Positions 1-9,261 of a stretch of 64,000 nt of DNA are shown here, piece after piece. The DNA is taken from assembly GCA_963662705.2 (NCBI GenBank), contig OY759767.1:4836001-4900000 (forward strand). The letters are read 5' to 3'. Origin of the DNA: JAPPHA01 sp963662705. Lineage in GTDB: Bacteria > Pseudomonadota > Alphaproteobacteria > Rhodobacterales > Rhodobacteraceae. Each line of letters begins with the position of its first letter. Position 1 is the stretch's first letter. Both the position numbers and the translations under genes were made by a program. Under the pieces are notes generated by a model, which was not told where the DNA came from, did no database searches, and was given only the letters and a program-made list of their open reading frames with translations.

Positions 1-2
1 AG

Positions 3-2531
3 GCGATCGAACGCCAGCAGGCACAGGTGCGGCAACTCGAAGTCGACCTGGATCGTGAATCGTCGCTTGGCGTAGATGCCGCCAATGCGGTCTCTCGTCT
101 CGATGGCGAACAGGACGATTTGAGCGAAGCCAGTCGCGATCATGAAGCCCGTGTCGAGGTCGCGAGAAAAAATGCGGAGGCCGCGCGCGAACAGTTGCGC
201 GAAGCCGAAACGGTTTTCGAAGCGCTGTCGCGTGAATTGGCCCAGCTGACGGCGAGCAGGCAATCATCGGAAAAGCGGCGTGCCGAAGCGGAGTCGATGC
301 TCGTTCGCAGAACGGCGCGGGCAGAGGAAACAGCCTCCCGCATCGAAAAAGCCAGGAAACGCCTGGATGAAACGAACAGGTCCGTTGCCACCGCGCTGGA
401 AGACGCGACCGCTGCCAAGTCCAAGGCTGATTCGGCCGAGACGGAACTCACGAATTCCGCGGCGGCGACAGCCCGGGCCCAGGCCGAGCAAGGCGCTGCC
501 TGGAACGCCCATTCCGAAGCGGAGGGCACGGCTTCCGCTCTCAGGTCCGAAATCGGCGCATTGGAGAAGGTGCTCGACGAATCCCGGAAGGATGGCAACC
601 AGCTCATGGACGCTGTTCGGGTCGACGTCGGCTATGAAGCCGCCTTCGGTGCAGCCCTCGGCGACGACCTGACACTTCCCGGCACGGACGATGAGTCGGG
701 TTCCGGATGGGTGTCGCTCCCCGGCTACACTGGGCCGCGAGCCATGCCAGGGGAGGCCAGGCCACTCGACGTCCACGTGGTGTCTCCTCCGGAGCTTGGG
801 CGAAGAATGAGCCAGACCGGGCTGGTTGCCGCCTCCGAAGGTTCACGATTGCAGGGGAGTCTCAAGCCCGGGCAACGCCTGGTGAGCATCGAAGGTGACC
901 TGTGGCGCTGGGATGGGTTGAGGACATCCGCCTCGGATGCCCCGTCCCGATCAGCCGAGCGGCTCCGGCAGATCAACCGGTTGGACAGCCTGCGCGATGC
1001 GCTGCAGGACGCGGATGGCAGGTCGGCAGAGTCTGCACGAATCCTGGCGGCCGCAAGGGAAAGGCTGTCCGCAGCCGTCACTGCCGAGGACATGGCGCGG
1101 GATCGCCGAAAAAGGACAGAAGAACTCCTGACGGAAATATCGAGACGCCATTCCCGTTTCGAGGCCGAACGCGACAAGCTGTCGGGAAACCTGGAGGCCT
1201 TGTCACTTGCGCGCGAGCAGTTGATCGAAGACATTGCGTCCGCTGCCACCACGATTTCGGAGGCCGAAAGCGGATTGCACGAGTCGGGCAAACTCGTGGA
1301 CATGCAATCCGATGTCGATGCAGCGCGGCAGAAACTGTCCGGTACCCGCGACGAAATGATTTCGCGCAACCTCGAACACGACGCGCTCCTCCGCGATCAG
1401 GTTGCAAGACAGGAACGGCTCACGGAGATCGAGGCCGAAAGGAAAGACTGGTCCCTCCGCGCGCGAACCGCGGCCCTACGGATTCAGGACCTGGAACTGC
1501 GCCGGGACAGGGCGGCCATCGCTTTGTCCGAGGCGAACAGCCTTCCGGACGAGATTTCGGTTCGACGTGACGAATTGAAGACCGAGGTCAGCCGGGCGGA
1601 ACACCGACGCAATTCGGCCTCGGACCTCCTCAAGGCGGCAGAAAACGCGTTGCGGGAAGCGGAACAGCGGGAACGCGATTGCGAACGGGCAGCTTCGGAC
1701 GTGCGCGAACAGCGCGCACGTGCAGACGTCATGCTCGAGACCGCCACCGAACAGGAACGCGCGGCGAGCGCGACGATCACGGCAGAGACCGGCGGCAGTC
1801 CGGATGATCTCGCCCGGACTCTCGAAATTTCCGCGGGCGGAAACGAGCGGCAAGACATTTCTTCGATCGAGGCGGAAATCGCATATCTCCGGCGCCAGCG
1901 CGATGCGCTCGGAGCGATCAACCTGAGAGCAGAAGAGGATGCCAGCGCACTGGCATCCGAACGCGACTCCCTTGCCAGCGAAAGGGATGAACTCGTAACC
2001 GCGGTCGCGCGCCTCAGATCCGGGATCGCTTCGCTGAACAAGGACGGGCGCGCGCGACTGCTCGATGCATTCAACGAGGTCAATTCAAATTTCAACGGCC
2101 TGTTCAGGCACCTGTTCGAGGGCGGTCGCGCCCGGCTGGAGTTGGTCGAAAGCGATGACCCGCTGGAAGCCGGCCTCGAAATCATCTGTCAGCCGCCGGG
2201 GAAAAAACTGTCGACCCTGTCACTCCTGTCGGGCGGCGAACAAACATTGACGGCCATCGCCCTGGTTTTTTCGGTCTTCGCGACCAATCCGTCGCCCGTA
2301 TGCGTTCTCGACGAGGTCGATGCGCCGCTTGATGACGCAAACGTCGACCGGTTCTGCAGGCTTCTGGCCGAAATGACGCAACGCACGGATACCCGGTTCC
2401 TGATCATCACGCACCACGCCATCACAATGGCCCGCATGGACCGGCTGTTCGGTGTGACGATGGCGGAGAAGGGCGTCAGCCAGCTGGTTTCTGTCGACCT
2501 GAGCCGGGCCGAAGACCTTGTTGTGGGCTGA
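3..2531 (+). CDS. smc: Chromosome segregation protein SMC, 3' part
   Basis: SMC ATPase that compacts and helps segregate the chromosome with ScpA/ScpB. The reading frame is open from the window edge, so the N-terminal Walker A half lies outside. What remains is coiled coil rich in E/R/A, a hinge around residues 195-320 of the visible part (GYEAAFGAALGDDL is typical of alphaproteobacterial SMC hinges), a second long coiled coil, and the C-terminal ABC head with the signature LSGGEQTLTAIAL and Walker B VCVLDEVDAPLDD followed by the D-loop and the switch His in IITHH. A GTG at 27 is internal to the gene and not a true start. The stop is at 2529-2531 and TauE follows 69 bp later on the same strand. 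Confidence 0.95.
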   Translation, partial: AIERQQAQVRQLEVDLDRESSLGVDAANAVSRLDGEQDDLSEASRDHEARVEVARKNAEAAREQLREAETVFEALSRELAQLTASRQSSEKRRAEAESMLVRRTARAEETASRIEKARKRLDETNRSVATALEDATAAKSKADSAETELTNSAAATARAQAEQGAAWNAHSEAEGTASALRSEIGALEKVLDESRKDGNQLMDAVRVDVGYEAAFGAALGDDLTLPGTDDESGSGWVSLPGYTGPRAMPGEARPLDVHVVSPPELGRRMSQTGLVAASEGSRLQGSLKPGQRLVSIEGDLWRWDGLRTSASDAPSRSAERLRQINRLDSLRDALQDADGRSAESARILAAARERLSAAVTAEDMARDRRKRTEELLTEISRRHSRFEAERDKLSGNLEALSLAREQLIEDIASAATTISEAESGLHESGKLVDMQSDVDAARQKLSGTRDEMISRNLEHDALLRDQVARQERLTEIEAERKDWSLRARTAALRIQDLELRRDRAAIALSEANSLPDEISVRRDELKTEVSRAEHRRNSASDLLKAAENALREAEQRERDCERAASDVREQRARADVMLETATEQERAASATITAETGGSPDDLARTLEISAGGNERQDISSIEAEIAYLRRQRDALGAINLRAEEDASALASERDSLASERDELVTAVARLRSGIASLNKDGRARLLDAFNEVNSNFNGLFRHLFEGGRARLELVESDDPLEAGLEIICQPPGKKLSTLSLLSGGEQTLTAIALVFSVFATNPSPVCVLDEVDAPLDDANVDRFCRLLAEMTQRTDTRFLIITHHAITMARMDRLFGVTMAEKGVSQLVSVDLSRAEDLVVG

Positions 2532-2600
2532 ATTCCGGTTCCCGCGAGCCGGCAGTCCTGCCCCGGCAGCCGGAAAACCCGAGTCCGCATTGCCGTTCCA

Positions 2601-3353
2601 GTGCCGAACCTGACGGTCGAAATCGCAGCCGTCTCGGTCCTCGTGTTTCTGCTGGCCGGATTCGTCAAGGGGACGGTCGGGATCGGCTTACCGACCGTTT
2701 CCATTTCGCTTCTGAGCCAGTTCCTGGACCCGAGGCTGGCGATTTCACTGACCCTGCTGCCGATCCTGGTCTCGAACTTATGGCAATGCATGAGGGCAGG
2801 ACAGTTCCTGGAGACGTTCCGACGATACGCCCTCATGGCGGTCTGCCTGGTGGCCTTCATCTACCTGTCGGCCAATGTCGCCCACAGCATTTCGACTTCG
2901 GTCCTGACCCTGATCATCGGCGGCGCCGTCATCGCCTTTTCGGTCCTTGGCCTGGGTTTCCGCCTCCCGACACTACCCGAAGCGTGGGACCGGCCCGGTC
3001 AGCTCATTTGCGGGAGCGCTGCAGGAGTGCTTGGCGGTATCACGGCCATCTGGGGGCCGCCGCTGATCATCTTTCTCATGGCGCGGCGCATCGAAAAGGA
3101 CGACTTCGTTCGGGCCATCGGGGTGTTGTTCGCGATCGGAAGCCTGCCTCTCCTGTTCAGTTTTTGGCAAGCCGATCGATTCAACAACGAGATTGCCGTC
3201 GTTTCCACAATCATGATCTTTCCTTCGATCGCGGGTTTCATCGCTGGAGAGTGGCTGCGCAACAGGTTGAATGCCAGGCGATTTCAGACCGTCCTGTTGA
3301 TCCTGTTTCTCCTGTTGGGCCTGAACCTGGTTCGCCGCGGCCTGAACATGTAA
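2601..3353 (+). CDS. TauE/SafE-family anion exporter
   Basis: Integral membrane protein of 250 residues with the TauE/SafE (DUF81) pattern: two halves of hydrophobic helices, each beginning with a glycine-rich stretch (GFVKGTVGIGLPT near residue 25 and GVLGGITAIWGPPL near residue 145). Members move sulfite, sulfoacetate or other small organic anions across the inner membrane. The start used is GTG at 2601, the only start that keeps the first helix intact; no strong Shine-Dalgarno sequence is seen. It follows smc closely but is functionally unrelated. The substrate cannot be told from sequence. Confidence 0.85.
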   Translation: MPNLTVEIAAVSVLVFLLAGFVKGTVGIGLPTVSISLLSQFLDPRLAISLTLLPILVSNLWQCMRAGQFLETFRRYALMAVCLVAFIYLSANVAHSISTSVLTLIIGGAVIAFSVLGLGFRLPTLPEAWDRPGQLICGSAAGVLGGITAIWGPPLIIFLMARRIEKDDFVRAIGVLFAIGSLPLLFSFWQADRFNNEIAVVSTIMIFPSIAGFIAGEWLRNRLNARRFQTVLLILFLLLGLNLVRRGLNM

Positions 3354-3543
3354 CCGGGCCCGATTGACCGCCAATCAGTTTTTTCGGCAGGTTTCGAGGG
3401 CGTGATGTTCCAGGGTGCCGGCGAGCCGCGCCAGGATCCGGTCGGTGTCCTTGATTCTGCGGCGTTGCGGTCTTGCAATTCCCGGGCTTCGTCGCCACAT
3501 GATCCCGCGATACACGGATGATACCGGGCAAGGGAGAACCATC

Positions 3544-4200
3544 ATGGCCTTACGCATCAACGACACGGCGCCAGACTTTACCGCCGACACGACCGAAGGG
3601 AGAATCGATTTCCACGAATGGATCGGCGACGGATACGCGGTACTGTTCTCTCATCCGAAGGACTTCACTCCGGTCTGCACCACCGAGCTCGGGGTCATGG
3701 CCGGGATGACCGAAGAGTTCGCAAAGCGAAACGCCAAGATCATCGGAATCTCCGTCGATCCGGTTGAAGACCACCATCGATGGAAATCCGACATCGAAAC
3801 CGTGTCCGGCAACACGGTCAACTATCCCATGATCGGCGACGGTCATCTGAGCGTGGCCAAGCTTTACGACATGTTGCCGGCGTCGGCAGGGTCGAGTTCC
3901 GAGGGCCGGACTCCCGCCGACAATGCGACGGTGCGTTCGGTGTTCATCATCGGTCCGGACAAGAAGGTGAAGCTTTCGCTGACCTATCCGATGACGACGG
4001 GCAGGAATTTCGATGAAATTCTCCGGGCGCTGGATTCCATTCAATTGACGGCCGACCATCAGGTCGCAACCCCGGCGAACTGGAAGCGGGGCGAAGACGT
4101 CATTATCACGCCCGCGGTTTCGAATGAGGACGCCAAGAACCGTTTCGGGGACTTCGACGCCGTTCTTCCCTACTTGCGCAAGACCGCCCAACCCGGCTGA
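3544..4200 (+). CDS. 1-Cys peroxiredoxin (Prx6 type)
   Basis: Thiol peroxidase of 218 residues reducing hydrogen peroxide and organic hydroperoxides in the cytoplasm. The peroxidatic cysteine is Cys45 in PKDFTPVCTTELG. It is the only cysteine in the protein, so there is no internal resolving Cys, and the long C-terminal arm (YPMTTGRNFDEILR, ending in LPYLRK) is the Prx6 layout. The ATG at 3544 is chosen over upstream in-frame codons because a GGGAGAA ribosome site lies just before it and the product then begins at the conserved domain. The gene stands alone, with gaps on both sides. Confidence 0.93.
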   Translation: MALRINDTAPDFTADTTEGRIDFHEWIGDGYAVLFSHPKDFTPVCTTELGVMAGMTEEFAKRNAKIIGISVDPVEDHHRWKSDIETVSGNTVNYPMIGDGHLSVAKLYDMLPASAGSSSEGRTPADNATVRSVFIIGPDKKVKLSLTYPMTTGRNFDEILRALDSIQLTADHQVATPANWKRGEDVIITPAVSNEDAKNRFGDFDAVLPYLRKTAQPG

Positions 4201-5310
4201 AACTCCGCCGCGAAATCCATGATCGGTGCACCGGGACAGGATGACCGGAGTCGGCGAATCCAGACGGAGCTTCCAGCGCAAGGCTGAAGGGGTTCCGGCC
4301 GATTTCGCCTGAATTTCGCCAATTCTGCCCGACCGTTGCGTGCCAAGATCCCTTGCCGGGTCACTGCCCGGGAGGTCGGGCACTTGATTCTGCAGCGGCT
4401 CAGTTTTCGCCGGAATCGAAAAGCGTGCCCGGTGAACAACCGGCGTCACCGGAGCGTGGACTTTGGTGTTTTCCTCGATCGATTGGCCGCGGCACGGGAG
4501 TCCGGGCGAGACGTCCGTGTGTTTCTCGACACCGTGTCGGACCAAGTCAACGAATGGCCGATGCACCGTCCACCTCCGGGGATTCCACCCGGGGCTTGTG
4601 ACCCAAATTACCGCCAAGGTCCCGGGAACAGGCAGCTACGTGTCATTCCTGTTGCCGCGGAAGTCGGCGCGCCATTTCCGGCTGAAATGTTGCGGTCGAT
4701 TTTATGTTGCGGCGGTTCGAAAGAATCAGGTTTGACAGCGGAATCGCAAGGATCTTCGCATCCCGGAAAAGGCCATGGAGAAAACCCGCTTCGCCAGAGG
4801 CGAACCCGGGGGATTCAATGCCCCGGGCCGCTGATGCGGTATCATCCGGTTATCGGAATGTCGACGGTGTCTTGGATGGGGTTCGCACCCGCCAGGGAGA
4901 AGCAACCTGGAACGACGCACTGAACGACTGTCTGATCGCGGGCCAAGCTGTCCCGGTCATCAGGCAGACGTTCGTTTGCATCGCAGGGAACGACACCCCG
5001 GAGCCCAATCCGGCCACGGGAATTCTTGCCGCATACGCTCGGCGGAATTCCGCCACGTGCCATGCTGCGATCGATGACGCCGAAACGCAGCTGGAATGGC
5101 CATCATCCACCCGGTTTGCACCATGCGCAAGAGCCCTTTCGCGGGGTCGCAGGTTTCCGGGCACGTGCGGTTGCAGCTTTGCCATGTAATGAATGGTGTG
5201 CGGGCCGTGCCCGATACTGCACGGAGATTCGAGCAAGGGGCATTCGCACCCGGCACGTTTGGTCGTACGCATCGGGGTTCATTCAATTCACCCCGATGCG
5301 TCGCCAAATT
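4201..5310. other. Long gap without a recognisable gene
   Basis: About 1.1 kb between the peroxiredoxin and the convergent TRAP binding-protein gene. Open frames exist on both strands but none has a ribosome site, a known motif or plausible composition (Arg/Pro/Gly-rich products typical of GC-rich non-coding sequence). I see no RNA gene or repeat. Confidence 0.5.
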
Positions 5311-6285
5311 TTACTTCAAGGCGCCGACCTCGCGGTAGTACCGTTCGGCACCGGGATGCAATTGTATGTGACCACGCTGAACGGGGGCATAGTTCACATC
5401 CAGGCCAGCAGCCCAAGGGGCATCGGAACTGATTTGTCCGATATTGTCCCAAAACGCCTTTGTGATCTGATAGACCGTTTCTTCGTCCACATCGGCGCGC
5501 GCACCGATGCCAACCGAGGTGTCCCAAGACATCACGGCAGCGTCATTCACCTGGTTTTCGTAGAGCCCTGCCGGAATCTCGCGCAGGAAGCGGAAGTTCC
5601 CGAGGAATTTCGTGACGTCATCGGTTTCATATTCCTCTGGCCCGATGAACCGGACAGCTTCGGTTTCGGTGAACAGGATAAACTGCTGGCACGGATCCAA
5701 ACAACCGTTGATATAGACGTCGACCTTACCATCCAGGAACGCCTGGAAACCTGTTTGCCAGTTTGCCTTGATCGCTTCGTAGTCTTCCCCGACCTTCAGC
5801 CCGGTCGAGGCTTCAATCCAGCCACGCGCGCCGTTGTAGGCACCGCCACCTTGAGGCCCGAGGAACACCACGGCGCCTTCAAGGTCATCGAGCATCTGAA
5901 TGTCGCTGTCAGCACGAACTGCAAAGTGGTAGGCGCCGTAGGGGTACCACATCAAGAGCTGAAGGTTTTCAGACAGTTCCGGTGCTTCCGGTGTCTTGGC
6001 ATACATTGCCTTGCCTGCTTTCATCAGGTTGTAGACCACCGGGCTGGTCATCGAGAGTTCGAGATTGCCGCGAGCGACCTCGACCATGTGAAGCGTGGCG
6101 GCGCCTCCAGCGGCGACTTCAATCGTGATATCTTCCAGATTGTCATTTGCAATATTTGCGAATGTCGCCATCGTGATGGCCGCACTCAGGCTCGGTGCGA
6201 TCGTCGCCATACGAAGCGTTTCTGCTGCTGCTGCCGAAGCCGCAAGGCCCAGCGCAGCAACAGTTGCCGGTAAAATTTTACGCAT
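5311..6285 (-). CDS. TAXI-family TRAP transporter solute-binding protein
   Basis: Periplasmic binding subunit of a TRAP transporter of the TAXI class, 324 residues. A Sec signal peptide (residues 1-21, cut after AAAA) is followed by the TAXI fold: TIAPSLSAAITMATFANI near the N-terminus, GAATLHMVEVARGNLEL near residue 60, and a central GPQGGGAYNGAR loop for ligand binding. The ATG at 6285 has a perfect GGGAGG ribosome site six bases upstream. It sits 17 bp behind the fused permease gene, so the two form an operon. TAXI systems import dicarboxylates or glutamate-like acids using the sodium gradient; the ligand here is unknown. Confidence 0.9.
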   Translation of the reverse strand: MRKILPATVAALGLAASAAAAETLRMATIAPSLSAAITMATFANIANDNLEDITIEVAAGGAATLHMVEVARGNLELSMTSPVVYNLMKAGKAMYAKTPEAPELSENLQLLMWYPYGAYHFAVRADSDIQMLDDLEGAVVFLGPQGGGAYNGARGWIEASTGLKVGEDYEAIKANWQTGFQAFLDGKVDVYINGCLDPCQQFILFTETEAVRFIGPEEYETDDVTKFLGNFRFLREIPAGLYENQVNDAAVMSWDTSVGIGARADVDEETVYQITKAFWDNIGQISSDAPWAAGLDVNYAPVQRGHIQLHPGAERYYREVGALK

Positions 6286-6302
6286 GTCGTCCTCCCTGTT
6301 GT

Positions 6303-8408
6303 TTATGCGCGTTTTCCCTCTCTGGACCTATCGACCGCAGAAGGTTCTCCATTCAAGAAACGGTGCCCGACAATCAAAACGATCGCCGCAACAAGCGCCG
6401 GGACCGCAATGGTCATGCTGGGGCTCAACAGCACCAAGCCGACAACCGCCCTCAGTATGCGCTCCGCGCCCAACAGCCGGTTTTTTTCGAAGCCGGCAAG
6501 CGCTGATGTCAACAGCCACATGGACACCACGAACGCGAGCATAATCCATCCCAAATCCACCCAGCTAAAGAGCGAAATGTCCATCATGGCTTGCGAATTC
6601 GGCCGGTCCGTACCGAAGAACTCGAAGAGCACTTGCAACTTATAAAGCACTTCGGGGTGATAGACGAAGACAAACGGGATCAGGAAGCCCGCAAGCGACA
6701 GTCGTGCGGCTTGCAGACCCGTCCGCATCGGGTCGGCGCCCGCGATTGGCGCAGCAGCAAAGGCGGCGAGTGCCACCGGCGGCGTAACCGTTGAAATCAC
6801 CGCGAAGTAGACCACAAAGAGATGCAGGGTCAGGAGCGCGATCCCGACTGCTTCGATCCCTGAACTAAGCGCAATCACAATCACGAAATAGGTGGCCCCC
6901 GGCGGCAATCCCATGCCCAGCACGATCGACCCGAGCGCCACGACGACGAGCGTCAGGAAAAGCGGCCCTTCGGCGAGTTGCGCCAACAACAGCGACAAGC
7001 GACCGGAAAAGCCCGAAACCTGGATCAGACCAACGATCAGACCAATGGCGGCCACGATGATGATGATCGTCGCCGACATGCGCCCAGCCTGAACGAAAGC
7101 CTGGTAGAGTTTCCGCCAGGAGCGGAACCTGTTGAAAAGAACAAGCGCCGCCGCCAAGGCGACGACGAAACCGAAAAAGCCGGCCTTCGGCACCGATGGC
7201 TGCACAAACAGGTGGTAGCTGAGTGTCCCAAGCGGCAAAGCAAAGACAAGGCACTGCACAAGTTCGCGCTGGCTGAGCCTTGGCCGATCCTCCGCTGGCA
7301 GTGCCCCTATCCCCTGGCGGCGCGCCTCAAAATAGACCGTAAGAAATGTGCCCAGATAGTAGAAGATGGCCGGAACGATGGCAGCGATGACGATGTACCG
7401 GTATTCAAGCCCGATTTGTCCGGCGACGAAGAAAGCCACGACACCCATGACCGGTGGCATGATCTGTCCACCAGTGGAGGCCGCCGCCTCAACCGCTCCG
7501 GCGAATGCCGGTCGAAACCCCGACCGCTTGACAACCGGGATCGTCATGACTCCGGTCGAGACGACGTTGGAAACCGCGGCACCGCTCAGCGTCCCAAAAA
7601 GAGCCGAACTCGCCACCGCTGCATGTGCCGCGCCGCCAACCAGGCCGCCGGTCAGGCGGTTGGCCACTTTCAGCAAGAGATCGCCCGCGCCTGAAGCCAT
7701 CAATACAGAACCAAACACAATGAAGATCAGGACATTCCCGGACACGACCTGGAGTGGCGTCCCGAACATCCCGCCGGTTTGCGACCAAAAATTCAAAACC
7801 ATTGCCCGGATCGACTGGTCGAAGGTGGAATCCGAACCGGCAAAAACCCCGGCCCATTCGGGCAGAACCCCCCGCAGGAAGAAATAGGCGATCCAGAACA
7901 CGCAGAAGCCGACAATGAACCCGCCGAAAATCCGCCAGGTAAGGTAGAGCGTCAGCAAAGTGGCGATCGGGAAGAGCACGAAATCCACGGGTCGCGCCAC
8001 GGGCAAAAGACCGTCGTCGATGGCAAACAGGCTGAGGATCCAGGACAGGAAAACCGAGACTGTCAGCGCGGTCAGCAACCAGTTCAGCCACTGTGCCCGA
8101 TGCAGCGTCAGAAAGATGATGGCGAAGGACAAGATCAGCGGAAGTCCCAGGATCAGCCCGGTTGGCAGAATGAAACTCCGTTCGAAACTCTTGAAGGTCG
8201 AGCCAAGCCAATGGTCTCGAAAAGCCAGACGCTGCTGGCGTCGCGAAAGCTCTTCCCAACCTTGCGTCGTACTCTCGATTACCCAACGCACAAAGTCGTT
8301 CATCGGTCCCGAGGCTGCATACACGAGAATGACAATGACAAAGGCAAACGCCACAAGATCCGAGACGCGCCTTCCAAACGTGACCGGTTTGCCGTCTTCA
8401 CTACTCAA
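6303..8408 (-). CDS. TRAP transporter fused permease (4TM/12TM)
   Basis: Large inner-membrane subunit in which the small DctQ-type and large DctM-type TRAP domains are fused, the usual partner of TAXI binding proteins. Hydrophobic segments run nearly the whole length; conserved DctM features include GTLSGAAVSNVVSTGV with MTIPVVKRSGF, and AASTGGQIMPPVMG and LGMGLPPGATYFV in the two re-entrant loop regions. A TTG at 8408 is chosen as start (701 residues) because GGGAGGGGG lies just upstream; an in-frame TTG at 8522 would add 38 residues with no membrane or family features. It is the first gene of the two-gene operon. Confidence 0.88.
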   Translation of the reverse strand: MSSEDGKPVTFGRRVSDLVAFAFVIVILVYAASGPMNDFVRWVIESTTQGWEELSRRQQRLAFRDHWLGSTFKSFERSFILPTGLILGLPLILSFAIIFLTLHRAQWLNWLLTALTVSVFLSWILSLFAIDDGLLPVARPVDFVLFPIATLLTLYLTWRIFGGFIVGFCVFWIAYFFLRGVLPEWAGVFAGSDSTFDQSIRAMVLNFWSQTGGMFGTPLQVVSGNVLIFIVFGSVLMASGAGDLLLKVANRLTGGLVGGAAHAAVASSALFGTLSGAAVSNVVSTGVMTIPVVKRSGFRPAFAGAVEAAASTGGQIMPPVMGVVAFFVAGQIGLEYRYIVIAAIVPAIFYYLGTFLTVYFEARRQGIGALPAEDRPRLSQRELVQCLVFALPLGTLSYHLFVQPSVPKAGFFGFVVALAAALVLFNRFRSWRKLYQAFVQAGRMSATIIIIVAAIGLIVGLIQVSGFSGRLSLLLAQLAEGPLFLTLVVVALGSIVLGMGLPPGATYFVIVIALSSGIEAVGIALLTLHLFVVYFAVISTVTPPVALAAFAAAPIAGADPMRTGLQAARLSLAGFLIPFVFVYHPEVLYKLQVLFEFFGTDRPNSQAMMDISLFSWVDLGWIMLAFVVSMWLLTSALAGFEKNRLLGAERILRAVVGLVLLSPSMTIAVPALVAAIVLIVGHRFLNGEPSAVDRSREGKRA

Positions 8409-9261
8409 GAGCGGCCCCCTCCCGTGCCAAGCGATCGTCTTGCCAGCAATAGACTGGCGCTCCAAGGACGCTTTTCCTCCTGCAAACACGACGGGAATGA
8501 GAGATTTCGGCCTTACTGACAAGTCCGGAATGGATTCCTCGCTGAACCGAGGGCCATATCGGATCGGGAATCCAGCCGACCCGAAAGCGCCGTTTCAAAT
8601 CGCCAATGCTTCCTTGCTCAAAGAACTGCTGACTTGCCTGACCGATCTCTCTGAGCGGAACGGCGCACTCGAGAAAAATACGGACCTTGCTGTCGATGGC
8701 GACATTGCGCCGTGCCAAGCCGCGGGATTTGCCCGCGAGTTCCGGGCAGGAGCGAATGGTCCAGGCCCGCCTGTACAGCCGCGCGCGCCCCTGATGTATC
8801 GGGCGATGCCTGTTTCATCCGTTGCCACCGGCACCAAAGGCGGGAGGTTGCTTGCTCAACATGTCCGAATTCGCACCCGGTCAAACATTTGATCGAACCC
8901 GAGCGGCCTCAGGCCCGGGCATGGTTCGGACAGGGGCTTTCGCGTGGTCAAGAGGGACCGGGCCCGGGACTCCCCGGCGACGCCGGGTTCAGGAAAAGAC
9001 ACGGGTCCAAGCCTTGCCTGACCTTGTTCCACGCAAGCACAGGAAGTGGGAATTGCACCGGCTGCGAGGACGAGACAGGGCGATCGATGTCAACCTGCCG
9101 ACGATCCCATGGACCAGGGACCAATCAGCAAAACCGTATTGTCACGCCTGCCAATCGCGCGCGGAGATTCGGGCAAGGGACAAGAACGGTTTTGCACCTT
9201 CTGCCGCTTCCGTGTTCAGCGGCCGTGCCGCCCGGTGCAGCCCGTGTCGATTCGGTTCGGA
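8409..9261. other. Gap without a recognisable gene
   Basis: About 850 bp between the TRAP permease start and the end of pnp, both on the minus strand. It must hold the TRAP operon promoter. No open frame with a credible start and motif, no tRNA and no repeat was seen. Confidence 0.45.

Noticed and set aside
4336..4923. Plus-strand open frame of 195 codons after the peroxiredoxin, with a stretch (FLDRLAAARESGRDVRVFLD) that hints at a transposase.
   Set aside because: No start signal, no wider match to IS630 or other transposases, and a product rich in Arg, Pro and Gly as expected of non-coding GC-rich DNA.
5026..6273. Long plus-strand open frame of 415 codons.
   Set aside because: Antisense to the TAXI binding protein, which has a signal peptide, family motifs and a strong ribosome site. 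The plus frame is a shadow of that gene.
8401..8718. Minus-strand frame upstream of the TRAP permease that faintly resembles a short regulator.
   Set aside because: It overlaps the permease start, has no helix-turn-helix pattern and no proper ribosome site.
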